A DNA stretch of 64,000 nucleotides from Paraburkholderia sp. D15 (GTDB taxonomy: Bacteria > Pseudomonadota > Gammaproteobacteria > Burkholderiales > Burkholderiaceae). Shown here piece by piece: positions 18,775 through 27,208 of the stretch. A program made the translations under genes and the position numbers. Location: assembly GCF_029910215.1 (NCBI RefSeq), contig NZ_CP110396.1, positions 2,604,001 through 2,668,000 of the forward strand, given 5' to 3'. Below the pieces are notes generated by a model. That model saw only the letters and a list, made by a program, of their open reading frames with translations, did not search any database and had not been told where the DNA came from. Every line of letters starts with the position of its first letter. The stretch's first letter is position 1.

Positions 18775-20169
18775 ATGACAGCTGAAAACATCTCGATCGA
18801 TACGCTGATCGTCGGCGCCGGTCAGGCCGGTGTGGCGATGAGTGAACATCTGAGCCGGCTCGGTGTGCCGCATCTGGTGCTGGAGCGCGACCGGATCGCC
18901 GAGCGCTGGCGCACCGGTCGCTGGGACTCGCTGGTCGCGAACGGTCCCGCGTGGCACGACCGTTTTCCCGGCCTCGAATTCGACGATCTCGATCAGGATG
19001 CGTTCGCGTCGAAAGACCGCGTGGCGGATTACTTCGAAGCGTACGCGAAGAAGTTCAATGCGCCGATCCGCACCGGCGTGGAAGTAACGAGCGTGTCGCG
19101 CCATGTGGGCCGCCCGGGTTTTGCGATCGAGACGTCGATCGGCGCGATCGAGGCGAATCGCGTGGTGGTCGCGACCGGTCCGTTCCAGCGGCCGGTGATT
19201 CCGCCGATCGCGCCGCAAGGCGGTCCGCTGGTGCAGATCCATTCCGCCGACTATCGCAATCCGGCTCAATTGCCCGAGGGCGGCGTGCTGGTGGTCGGTG
19301 CGGGTTCCTCCGGCGTGCAGATCGCGGATGAACTGCAGCGCGCGGGCAAGACGGTCTATCTGTCGGTCGGCCCACACGATCGTCCGCCGCGCGCATACCG
19401 CAAGCGCGACTTCTGCTGGTGGCTGGGCGTGCTCGGCGAATGGGACAAGGAAGCGGCACGACCGGGCAAGGAGCACGTGACGATCGCCGTCAGCGGCGCG
19501 CGCGGCGGCCATACCGTCGACTTCCGCGCGCTCGCGCATCAAGGCGTGACGCTCGTCGGTCTGACGAAAACCTTCGAGAACGGCGTGGCGACTTTCGAAG
19601 CGGATCTCGCGCAGAACCTCGCACGCGGCGATGAAAACTATCTGTCGCTGCTCGACGCGGCGGACGCCTACATCGCCCGCAATGGCCTCGATCTGCCGGA
19701 AGAACCCGAAGCGCGCCGCAAGTACGCCGATCCCGCGTGCGTGAGCGAGCCGATCCTCGCACTCGATCTCGCGGCAGCGGGCGTGACGTCGATCGTCTGG
19801 GCCACCGGGTATGCGGTCGATTACGACTGGCTGCACGTCGATGCGTTCGACGCAAAAGGCAAGCCGCGGCATCAACGCGGCGTATCGAGCGAGCCCGGTG
19901 TCTATTTTCTCGGTTTGCCGTGGCTGTCGCGACGTGGTTCGACATTCATCTGGGGTGTGTGGCACGACGCGAAACATATCGCCGATCACATCGCCACGCA
20001 GCACAAGTACCTGTCCTATCGCGATGCGTCGCAACGCAAGGCGCACGGTGAGGTGAGGCAGGAACCGCGCAGTGCCGCGCAGACCCCTGGCGGGAACGAC
20101 GCTTCGACCAGAACGCAAACCGTCACCGCATCGCAAGTTCAACACGTCAACGAATTGGGAGTGAATTAA
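18775..20169 (+). CDS. FAD-dependent NAD(P)H monooxygenase, CzcO/TrkA-like
   Basis: A 464-residue single-component flavin oxidoreductase. The FAD site is G14-A-G-Q-A-G19 and the NAD(P)H site G175-A-G-S-S-G180. Segments ERDRIAERWRTGRWDSL and VWATGYAVDYDWLHVDAFD are typical of the CzcO-like flavin monooxygenase group. The ATG at 18775 has AAAGGAC at good distance and starts the conserved part; an upstream in-frame extension has no support. It is the first gene of a four-gene operon, and its stop shares one base with the start of the Rid gene. It probably oxidises the imported nitrogen compound. Confidence 0.9.
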   Translation: MTAENISIDTLIVGAGQAGVAMSEHLSRLGVPHLVLERDRIAERWRTGRWDSLVANGPAWHDRFPGLEFDDLDQDAFASKDRVADYFEAYAKKFNAPIRTGVEVTSVSRHVGRPGFAIETSIGAIEANRVVVATGPFQRPVIPPIAPQGGPLVQIHSADYRNPAQLPEGGVLVVGAGSSGVQIADELQRAGKTVYLSVGPHDRPPRAYRKRDFCWWLGVLGEWDKEAARPGKEHVTIAVSGARGGHTVDFRALAHQGVTLVGLTKTFENGVATFEADLAQNLARGDENYLSLLDAADAYIARNGLDLPEEPEARRKYADPACVSEPILALDLAAAGVTSIVWATGYAVDYDWLHVDAFDAKGKPRHQRGVSSEPGVYFLGLPWLSRRGSTFIWGVWHDAKHIADHIATQHKYLSYRDASQRKAHGEVRQEPRSAAQTPGGNDASTRTQTVTASQVQHVNELGVN

Positions 20170-20597
20170 TGCCGACTCATACGCGCATCCGCATGTTCAA
20201 CACGAAAGACACGTATCCGAACCAGTCGCTCGACAACGATCTCTGTCAGGCCGTGCGTGCCGGCAATACCGTGTATGTACGCGGTCAGGTGGGGACGGAT
20301 TTCGAGGGCCGTCTGATCGGTCTCGGCGATCCGCAGGCCCAGGCCGAACAGGCGATGAAGAACGTCAAGCAGTTGCTGGAGGAGGCGGGCAGCGATCTGT
20401 CGCATATCGTGAAGACGACCACGTACCTGATCGATCCGCGCTACCGCGAGCCGGTGTACCAGGAAGTCGGCAAGTGGTTGAAAGGGATATTTCCCATTTC
20501 CACCGGGCTCGTCGTCAGCGCATTGGGTCAGCCGCAATGGCTGATGGAAATCGACGTGATCGCGGTGATCCCGGACGGCTGGCAAGCCAACGCATAA
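20169..20597 (+). CDS. Rid-family (YjgF/YER057c/UK114) protein without the catalytic Arg
   Basis: A 142-residue protein of the Rid family; RidA-type members hydrolyse reactive enamine/imine intermediates using an arginine in a P-A-R-S segment. Here the equivalent C-terminal stretch reads FPISTGLVVSAL, with Ser in place of the Arg, while the closing MEIDVIAVIP strand is kept. Deaminase activity of the RidA kind is therefore unlikely; it may belong to one of the arginine-less Rid subfamilies associated with catabolic operons. Its ATG overlaps the monooxygenase stop by one base (TAATG). Family members form trimers in the cytoplasm. Confidence 0.88.
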   Translation: MPTHTRIRMFNTKDTYPNQSLDNDLCQAVRAGNTVYVRGQVGTDFEGRLIGLGDPQAQAEQAMKNVKQLLEEAGSDLSHIVKTTTYLIDPRYREPVYQEVGKWLKGIFPISTGLVVSALGQPQWLMEIDVIAVIPDGWQANA

Positions 20598-20607
20598 GGA
20601 GAGGCGC

Positions 20608-21288
20608 ATGACATTCTCGATCGTCGGACGTTGCCCGCAAACCGGCCAGCTCGGGATCGCGATCAGCTCGTCGAGTATCGCGGTCGGCGCACGGTGTCCG
20701 TGGGTTCGCGCCGGCGTCGGCGTGGTGGCGACGCAAAATATCACGTTGCCCGCGCTTGGTCCGCGCATTCTCGATCTGCTCGAAGACGACGCGCGCGGCG
20801 ACCCGCAGGCCGCCCTCGAACTCGGACTCGGCAGCGACGCGTGGCGCGCGTATCGGCAGGTGACGGTGATCGATAACGATGGACGTAGTGCGTTTTTCAG
20901 CGGCGCGGAATCGCTCGGCGTGCATCACGCGGTGAGCGGGCGGCAATGTGTCGCGGCAGGCAACATGCTCGCGGGCCGCGAGGTGATCGAGGCGATGGTG
21001 CAGGCATTCGAGCGCGCGGACGGCATGCTGGCCGACCGTCTGCTGGCCGCGATGCATGCGGCGATCGCGGCAGGCGGTGAGGCGGGGCCGGTGCATTCGG
21101 CGGCGCTCAAGATCGCGGGCGACGTGAGCTGGCCGATCGTGGACCTGCGCATCGACTGGGCGGACGACGGCCCCATCGGCAAGTTGGATGAGCTGTGGCA
21201 GGCATATCGTCCGCAGATGCAGGACTATCTGACGCGTGCGTTGAATCCGACGGTCGCGCCAGGCTACGGAGTACCGGGCGATGAATAA
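20608..21288 (+). CDS. DUF1028 family protein (Ntn-hydrolase-like)
   Basis: A 226-residue DUF1028 protein. Its start (MTFSIVGRCPQTGQLGIAISS, with AVGARCPWVRAGVGVVATQ following) is the family hallmark. DUF1028 proteins are predicted to have an Ntn-hydrolase-like fold and occur in amino-acid and amide catabolic operons, but I know of no settled activity. It follows the Rid gene by 10 bases with an AGGAGAGG ribosome site and overlaps the ArgE-type gene by eight bases, which implies coupled translation and a shared pathway. Confidence 0.9.
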   Translation: MTFSIVGRCPQTGQLGIAISSSSIAVGARCPWVRAGVGVVATQNITLPALGPRILDLLEDDARGDPQAALELGLGSDAWRAYRQVTVIDNDGRSAFFSGAESLGVHHAVSGRQCVAAGNMLAGREVIEAMVQAFERADGMLADRLLAAMHAAIAAGGEAGPVHSAALKIAGDVSWPIVDLRIDWADDGPIGKLDELWQAYRPQMQDYLTRALNPTVAPGYGVPGDE

Positions 21289-22468
21289 GCTGTCGAGCCG
21301 CGCGCTGCTCGAACGGCTGATCGGCTTCGCGACGGTCAGCCGCGATTCGAATCTCGAACTGATCGTTTATATCCGCGACTACCTGGCGGCGCTCGGCGTG
21401 GAGAGCGAGCTGTTCTACAACGCGGAGCGCACCAAGGCGAGCCTGTTCGCCACGATGGGCCCGACCGATCGCGGCGGCATCGTGCTGTCGGGACATACGG
21501 ATGTCGTCCCCGTCGAGGGTCAAGCGTGGAGCGTCGACCCGTTTCGTCTGACCGAACGCGACGGCCGTCTGTATGGTCGCGGCACCGCCGACATGAAGGG
21601 ATTCATCGCGTCGGCCCTCGCGGCCGTGCCGGATTTTCTCGCGCAACCGCTGACGCAACCGGTCCATCTCGCCTTTTCGTATGACGAAGAAGTAGGCTGT
21701 CTCGGCGTGCGACCGATGCTCGCGCAACTATCGCAACGTCCGCACAAGCCGCGTCTGTGTCTGATCGGCGAGCCGACCGGACTGAAGCCGGTGCTCGGCC
21801 ACAAAGGCAAACTCGCGATGCGTTGTCATGTGAAGGGCGCGGCCTGTCACTCGGCGTACGCGCCTTACGGCGTGAACGCGATCGAGTACGCGGCGCGGCT
21901 GATCGGCAAGCTCGGCGAGATCGGCAAGCAACTGGCGCATGCCGATCGCCACGACACGCGTTTCGATCCGCCGTTTTCGACGGTGCAGACCGGTGTGATC
22001 AAGGGTGGCCGCGCGTTGAACATCGTGCCGGCGGAATGCGAGTTCGATTTCGAGGTGCGCGCGTTGCCGGACTTCGACGCGCAAACGGTCGCCGATGAAT
22101 TGCACGGATATGCGCAGGCCGAACTGCTGCCGGCCATGCGCGCGGTACAGACCGACACCGACGTTCGCCTGCAACCGCTGAGCGCTTACCCGGGCCTCGC
22201 AACCGCGCCCGAAAGCGAAGCCGCGCGCCTGCTGGCGTGGTTGAGCGGTTCGAGCGCGTTCGGCACGGTCGCGTTCGGTACGGAGGGTGGCCTGTTCGAA
22301 CAGGCTGGCATGCCGACCGTGGTGTGCGGGCCGGGCAGCATGGACCAGGGGCACAAGCCTGACGAATACGTGACGCTCGACCAACTCGCCGGTTGCGACG
22401 CGATGCTGTTGCGACTCGCCAGCTATCTGCGCTCGCCGCAGACGCACGATCGATCGCGAACGGCGTAG
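21281..22468 (+). CDS. argE: ArgE-type acetylornithine deacetylase (M20 family)
   Basis: A 395-residue M20 metallo-deacylase closest to acetylornithine deacetylase. Zinc and catalytic positions are visible: SGHTDVVPVEG (His and Asp), GRGTADMKG (bridging Asp), YDEEVGCLG (Glu pair), a GEPTGL segment, and the late His in SMDQGHKPDEY. It removes acyl groups from amino-acid-like amides in the cytoplasm. In this operon it more likely acts on an acylated pathway intermediate than in arginine synthesis, though that is inference. It is the last gene of the operon. Confidence 0.88.
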   Translation: MNKLSSRALLERLIGFATVSRDSNLELIVYIRDYLAALGVESELFYNAERTKASLFATMGPTDRGGIVLSGHTDVVPVEGQAWSVDPFRLTERDGRLYGRGTADMKGFIASALAAVPDFLAQPLTQPVHLAFSYDEEVGCLGVRPMLAQLSQRPHKPRLCLIGEPTGLKPVLGHKGKLAMRCHVKGAACHSAYAPYGVNAIEYAARLIGKLGEIGKQLAHADRHDTRFDPPFSTVQTGVIKGGRALNIVPAECEFDFEVRALPDFDAQTVADELHGYAQAELLPAMRAVQTDTDVRLQPLSAYPGLATAPESEAARLLAWLSGSSAFGTVAFGTEGGLFEQAGMPTVVCGPGSMDQGHKPDEYVTLDQLAGCDAMLLRLASYLRSPQTHDRSRTA

Positions 22469-22734
22469 CGAGAAAGCAGTTCGTTTCGTATCACCAGGGA
22501 ATCTCACTAAGGGTAAAACCCCGGCCCAATGCCAGCACGGCGGCGGGCTGTTCTCACCCTCCTTGACGCTTGCACCCGGCGTTTCGGCGCGTCATGGTTA
22601 ACACAATTCTGTCATTCCACGTTAACTGCCGCACAGAGCAACCCTTAAAGATGACGCAAATTCGGTCGACGCCGCATCCGCCCTGATCGCTAGCCGTACG
22701 CCATCCGGGGACCAGCGACCAGGGAGGGGAGATA

Positions 22735-24009
22735 GTGAGAACGATCAGGGTTGCGGCTTTCTCGATGCGAGGAGGCCTCGGGCCGAGTGCGCCCACCTGG
22801 GTTTTGTTGCAGCAGGTCATCGTGCGCGGTCTGGTGGCGGTGAAGTTTCTCGCGCTGGGCCGCATTCTTGGACCGTCGGCGATCGGCAGCGTCAGCATCG
22901 CGCTGCTCGCGGTCGCGATCGCGGAATCGCTGTCCGACACGGGGCTGGCGCAGGCAGTCATCCAGGGACGCGAGACGCCCACGCATCCGGAGCTCGGCGC
23001 GGTGTGGACCACGCTGACCACGCGCGGCGTGATTGTCGCGCTATTGCTGATCGCGTTGGCGCCGGTGATGAACCGGCAATTCCATCTCGGCAACGCGCTG
23101 ATGCTGTTGCAGCTGGCGGCGGCGTTGCCGTTGATTCGCGGGCTCGCATCGCCGGCCTACTTCGTCGTGCAGCGCAATCGCGGCTTCCAGCAGATCGCGG
23201 GGATCGAGACGGCAGCCGCCTTTGTCGATTGCTGCACGGGCTTGATGCTCGCGCTCGGCGGTGCGGGCGCGTATTCGCTGCTGATCGGGATGATCGTCGG
23301 CGATACACTCAAGACCATCCTCACGTGGCTGACCATGAAGCCGCGTCCGCCGATCCGGCTCGCGTGGGCGGGCATTGGCCATTACATCGATTTCAGCCGC
23401 TGGATCTGGGCCGGCAGCGTGGTCAATCTTCTGCTGAATCAGTTCGACAAGGTAATCGTCGGCAAGCTGCTCGGGCCGGCGCAACTGGGCGCGTACCAGA
23501 TGTCGTCGAAGCTCGCGCAGATGCTGTTGACCGACGCCGCGTTCGCGATGGGGCAATACCTGTTTCCGACTTTCTCCGCGCAACATCGTCACGATGCGCG
23601 CGCGGCGGCGCGCCGTGTGCGGCTTTATCTGATGATCGTGGCGGGCGGCCTCACGCTGTTCGTGATCGTGCTGCGCCTGATCGCCGAGCCGCTGTTCTCG
23701 CTGATCCTGGGACCGGCGTGGATGTCGGCGGTGCCGCTGTTCAAGATCTTTGTGATCAACATGGCGATCGGCGCGTTGATCGCGGTGTTCGTCGCGTATC
23801 TGCGCGCGGTCGGCGATGCGAAGGCGGTCACGCACGCGTCGTTGATCCAGATGGTGCTGCTGATCGCGATCGTGCCGCCCATGACGCACTACTGGGGCGT
23901 GACGGGCGTCGCGTGGTCGATGACGATCGGCATGGGTTCCGCCGCCACGTGGATGCTGTATCGCACGTTGCGGCGGCATGATGCACCGGTTGTACCGTTG
24001 GCGTCGTGA
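22735..24009 (+). CDS. Wzx-type polysaccharide/oligosaccharide flippase
   Basis: A 424-residue membrane protein of the MOP/polysaccharide-flippase superfamily. The chain is a series of hydrophobic segments, with LGRILGPSAIGSVSIALLAV near the start and FDKVIVGKLLGPAQLGAYQ in the middle, the duplicated motif of Wzx/RfbX proteins. It would move lipid-linked sugars across the inner membrane. The GTG start at 22735 is supported by GGAGGGGA immediately upstream. No other polysaccharide genes adjoin it, so it is an isolated transporter gene here; the closest glycan-related gene is the GT9 enzyme 31 kb away. Confidence 0.88.
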   Translation: MRTIRVAAFSMRGGLGPSAPTWVLLQQVIVRGLVAVKFLALGRILGPSAIGSVSIALLAVAIAESLSDTGLAQAVIQGRETPTHPELGAVWTTLTTRGVIVALLLIALAPVMNRQFHLGNALMLLQLAAALPLIRGLASPAYFVVQRNRGFQQIAGIETAAAFVDCCTGLMLALGGAGAYSLLIGMIVGDTLKTILTWLTMKPRPPIRLAWAGIGHYIDFSRWIWAGSVVNLLLNQFDKVIVGKLLGPAQLGAYQMSSKLAQMLLTDAAFAMGQYLFPTFSAQHRHDARAAARRVRLYLMIVAGGLTLFVIVLRLIAEPLFSLILGPAWMSAVPLFKIFVINMAIGALIAVFVAYLRAVGDAKAVTHASLIQMVLLIAIVPPMTHYWGVTGVAWSMTIGMGSAATWMLYRTLRRHDAPVVPLAS

Positions 24010-24039
24010 GCGGGCGCCGGCCGGCTCGCCTCGCACACG

Positions 24040-24786
24040 TCAGATTTGCCCGAACCCGCCGTCGACCACCAGTTCCGCGCCGAGCATGTAGCGCGATGCA
24101 TCGCTCGCGAGGAACAGGGCGGCCTGCGCGATGTCGTCGGCGTTACCCAGATGACCCACGGGAATGCGCGACGCGATGCGCTGTTTGGCCGCGTCCACCT
24201 GATCCGCCGCCGCGCCGCCGCGTGCGTGGATCGGCGTATCGATTGCGCCGGGGCTGACCGCGTTCACGCGAATCCGGCGTTCGAGCAGTTCGCTCGACCA
24301 CGTGCGGGCGAGCGAACGCACCGCGGCTTTCGATGCGGACAGTAACGATAAACCGGCCGTGCCCACCTCGTTAAGCCACGACGTGTTCAGGATCACCGAC
24401 GCGCCGTCGCGCAGAATCGGCGCGACGGCCTGCATCGAGAAGAACACGCCCTTCACGTTGATGTCCATCAGTTCGGCGTAGCGAGCCTCGTCGGTCGTCG
24501 CGAGCGGCGTGGAGAAGGCGACGCCCGCGTTGGCGAAGAAAATATCGAGGCCGCCGAATTCATCGACGATGCGTTGCCGGACGTGCTGCATGTCGGCGCT
24601 CGATCTCACGTCCGCGCGTAACGCCAGCGCAGCGTAGTCCAGCTGCACGCGCGCGGCGTCGAGAGCCGCCGTGTCGCGCCCGGTGATGATCACGCGCGCG
24701 CCTTCGCGTGCGAACAACGCGGCGGTCGCCAGACCGATGCCGCTGGTGCCGCCGGTAATCAGCGCGGTTTTGCCGGACAGTTTCAT
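24040..24786 (-). CDS. SDR-family protein lacking the catalytic Tyr
   Basis: A 248-residue classical-size short-chain dehydrogenase/reductase. The cofactor motif TGGTSGIG lies at about residues 11-18, the NAG-type motif is FANAGV, and the active-site Ser is in ILNTSWLNEVG. The catalytic YxxxK, however, reads L-S-A-S-K (GLSLLSASKAAVRSL): the codon where Tyr should be is CTG. Lys is retained. It may therefore be a binding protein or use different chemistry. It is the third gene of a minus-strand group after the cupin and amine oxidase genes, 50 bases downstream of the latter. The start at 24786 begins the conserved fold. Confidence 0.88.
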   Translation of the reverse strand: MKLSGKTALITGGTSGIGLATAALFAREGARVIITGRDTAALDAARVQLDYAALALRADVRSSADMQHVRQRIVDEFGGLDIFFANAGVAFSTPLATTDEARYAELMDINVKGVFFSMQAVAPILRDGASVILNTSWLNEVGTAGLSLLSASKAAVRSLARTWSSELLERRIRVNAVSPGAIDTPIHARGGAAADQVDAAKQRIASRIPVGHLGNADDIAQAALFLASDASRYMLGAELVVDGGFGQI

Positions 24787-24836
24787 GGTGTCGCTCCTTG
24801 TCGAATCGATGGGACGGTAGTCGTGGTTTTGCTGGT

Positions 24837-25964
24837 TTATCTGGCTTTGTCTAGCCGTTGCAGCAACGTGGTCACGCCGAGACTCGCGGCGTCCAGCGCG
24901 CCCGCTGCATAGCCCGCGTAGCGCGGCGACCATTCGCTGGCGATTGCGATGAGCCGGCCGGCCCACGCGCCGTCGGCGGGCATGGGGTGAGGGGCAATGG
25001 GGTGATCGGCCCCCGTTCGGTCCGCGGCGGTCGCGGTGAGAGGGTCCTTAGCCCAATCCTTCAGAAGCTCCGTCACCGGTTCGGCGGCGGATGCGCCGAA
25101 CAGGCGGACAAGTTGCGCGCGGCAATGCGCGCGCAGACTGTTGTCGGGAATCCTGTCGCGAACGTGAGCCGGAATGCCGAGGAAACCGAACAACGCGGCA
25201 TGGCCGCGCGGCGCCGACGCGTCGTGGATCTCGGCAAGCGGGCCGGCCGCGCTGCGTGCCTCGCCGGATAATCCGTCGCCGCGCCAGAACGGCTCGCTGT
25301 AGATCGCGACGTATTTGGCGTGTGGGGCCATCCATGTGCCGGTGCTGGTCCATTCGCGTGTCATCGCTTCCGGTAGCGGTGGTGAAAACGTGAGCGTCGA
25401 TGCGGCGACGCGCGGCGGCATGGCGAGCAGAACGTGAGACGCGCGATACGAGGCTGGGGCGCCAGTTTCGTCGAGGGTGTGTACGTCGACGTGCGGACCG
25501 CTGTTCGTGAGTTGCGTGAGTTGCGTGACGCGGCGGCCGGCAAGCACGCGGGCTGGGTCGAGTTGCCGTTGTACCGCATCGACGAGTGCGCCCATGCCGC
25601 CGGCTATCCGCATCGCGGCCGGCGACGACGGATAGCCGCGCACCCGGGTCGGCGTTTCGTGCGCGGACCGTTCGATCAGCATGTCACCGGTTTCCGGTTG
25701 CTCGAACGTGTCGAGACCGAGTTCGTCGATGAGGCGACTCAATTGCGGTTGAAGCGTGAGCCAGAACCAGGTGGCGCCCAGATCGAAGCGATCTAAGTCG
25801 CTGCCCGTGCATGTCCCGGCGTAGGGCGGCGTAGAGACGATCCGTCCGCCGAACGTGTCGCGTGCTTCGAGTAGCACGTAGTCGATGCGTTGCCGTTCAA
25901 GCAGCATCGCAGCGTAAAGACCGCTCAGGCCACCGCCGATAATTACGATTTGCGCTGTCTTCAT
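24837..25964 (-). CDS. Flavin-containing amine oxidase (monoamine-oxidase-like)
   Basis: A 375-residue FAD amine oxidoreductase. The FAD-binding start is intact (IVIIGGGLSGLYAA, Gly10-Gly15, and EARDTFGGRI). The C-terminal EWSPRYAGYAAGALDAA corresponds to the flavin-contacting end of monoamine oxidases. Such enzymes oxidise primary or secondary amines to imines, releasing hydrogen peroxide. The start at 25964 overlaps the stop of the cupin gene by four bases, so these two are coupled. It is somewhat shorter than eukaryotic MAO but typical of bacterial members. No signal peptide, so probably cytoplasmic. Confidence 0.88.
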   Translation of the reverse strand: MKTAQIVIIGGGLSGLYAAMLLERQRIDYVLLEARDTFGGRIVSTPPYAGTCTGSDLDRFDLGATWFWLTLQPQLSRLIDELGLDTFEQPETGDMLIERSAHETPTRVRGYPSSPAAMRIAGGMGALVDAVQRQLDPARVLAGRRVTQLTQLTNSGPHVDVHTLDETGAPASYRASHVLLAMPPRVAASTLTFSPPLPEAMTREWTSTGTWMAPHAKYVAIYSEPFWRGDGLSGEARSAAGPLAEIHDASAPRGHAALFGFLGIPAHVRDRIPDNSLRAHCRAQLVRLFGASAAEPVTELLKDWAKDPLTATAADRTGADHPIAPHPMPADGAWAGRLIAIASEWSPRYAGYAAGALDAASLGVTTLLQRLDKAR

Positions 25965-26671
25965 CGACGTGTCTCCTGCGCGGCCACGGCGCCTAAATGG
26001 CCCGTTTTGATGTAGACCGTGGCGCCTTCGTCGCCTGCGATAAAAGTGGGCCGGTGACTCGGCGGCGTGCGTATCCAACTGCCCTCAAGATAGACATCGT
26101 CACAGTGGCGTTGGCTGTCGCGGTCGTGCAGCGTACCTTCCAGCAGCAGTACCTCCGCACCGCCTTCCAAAAACGTGTCATCAAGCGATCTGTCAATTCG
26201 TCCGTTCGGCGCAACGCGTTCAAGCCACACCGTTTCGGTTTCGTCGCGAAAGAGCGCACAGACATCGCGCCCCTCGCGTGCGAGCCAGCGCGATGGATCG
26301 CGCGTATCGATGCGAACGACCTCACGTTCTTCGTGAGACATCTGGCGCAGTTTGACGAACAGCGTCGCGCCGTTTTCGCTCGACGGGCAATGCGACGAAC
26401 CTGGTGGATTGCGCAGATACCACCCCGCCGGATAGTCGTGACCGCATTCGGAGAAGGTGCCGTCCAGCACCAGAATTTCCTCGCCCTGCGCGTGTACGTG
26501 TTCGGGAAAGCTGGAGCCCTTGGCATAGCGCACGAGGCTCGTCGCGCGCGCCTGTTCGCCGCCGAGCCGGTCGAGCAGCACGCGTTCGACGCCGGATTGC
26601 GGCGACGCGACCCAGCGATGTTGATCCGGCGTGACGACCGCACGCAGCGAGAAATCCGGATTGACGAGCAT
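25961..26671 (-). CDS. Double-cupin ChrR-like protein
   Basis: A 236-residue protein made of two cupin modules. The first carries a metal-type motif (FPEHVHAQGEEILVLDGTF with two His and a Glu, then HCPSSE); the second (FLEGGAEVLLLEGTL) is less complete. It resembles the cupin half of ChrR anti-sigma factors, but no ECF sigma gene is next to it and the zinc-finger N-terminal part of ChrR is missing. It is probably a small-molecule or metal-binding enzyme acting with the amine oxidase gene it overlaps by four bases. The start is uncertain: 26671 is chosen, but the frame is open for 32 more codons. Confidence 0.75.
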   Translation of the reverse strand: MLVNPDFSLRAVVTPDQHRWVASPQSGVERVLLDRLGGEQARATSLVRYAKGSSFPEHVHAQGEEILVLDGTFSECGHDYPAGWYLRNPPGSSHCPSSENGATLFVKLRQMSHEEREVVRIDTRDPSRWLAREGRDVCALFRDETETVWLERVAPNGRIDRSLDDTFLEGGAEVLLLEGTLHDRDSQRHCDDVYLEGSWIRTPPSHRPTFIAGDEGATVYIKTGHLGAVAAQETRR

Positions 26672-26829
26672 GACGGTATGGGCGGTATCGCCAGAAGGAG
26701 GGTGGAACGAAAAGACGCTGGCGGGTTGTTGCAGGCGCAACGACTCGACGACGTGCCGGCACCACACAGACGGGCGTCTTTGTCAGCCGGGGCCGCGCGA
26801 CATGCTGGCCCCGGCTGACGGGTCGAGCG

Positions 26830-27174
26830 TTACTGGCCCGGCAACGCCGCGTGCGCATCGAGCACGCGCGCCGAATACGTCAGCGCCGCGCCGGCGTTCA
26901 GCGAAATCGCGACGCCCAGCGCTTCCGCGATTTCCTCGCGCGTCGCGCCGTGCTGAACCGCAGCCTTCGTGTGCACGGCGATGCAGCCATCGCAGCGCGT
27001 CGTCACGGCCACCGCGAGGGCGATCAACTCGTGGATCTTCGGTTCGAGCTGGCCGGTCTTCACCGCGCCGCCGTCCATCGTTTGCAGCCCGCGCATCACG
27101 TCGGGGCTCAGCTTCGCGTATTCGGCGACGCGGCCCAGCAGGGCGTCGCGGTAAGCATTCCAGTCTTGCATCAT
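26830..27174 (-). CDS. CMD/AhpD-family protein
   Basis: A 114-residue carboxymuconolactone-decarboxylase/AhpD-fold protein. The redox motif C61-D-G-C64 with H68 and the preceding Glu in LEPKIHELIALA are intact, so it is likely a peroxidase or disulfide-active protein rather than a decarboxylase. The second Met (27171) is an equally good start. It lies 34 bases after the SDR gene at 27209-27985 and probably shares its transcript. A peroxidase beside a peroxide-producing amine oxidase would make sense, though that is inference. Confidence 0.88.
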   Translation of the reverse strand: MMQDWNAYRDALLGRVAEYAKLSPDVMRGLQTMDGGAVKTGQLEPKIHELIALAVAVTTRCDGCIAVHTKAAVQHGATREEIAEALGVAISLNAGAALTYSARVLDAHAALPGQ

Positions 27175-27208
27175 GGCAAACCTCTTCGAGTAGGAACGGT
27201 ATGGGTAA

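Noticed and set aside
22469..22734. Possible terminator or RNA between the ArgE-type and flippase genes
   Set aside because: The region has GC-rich patches, but no stable perfect hairpin with a T run could be found by eye.
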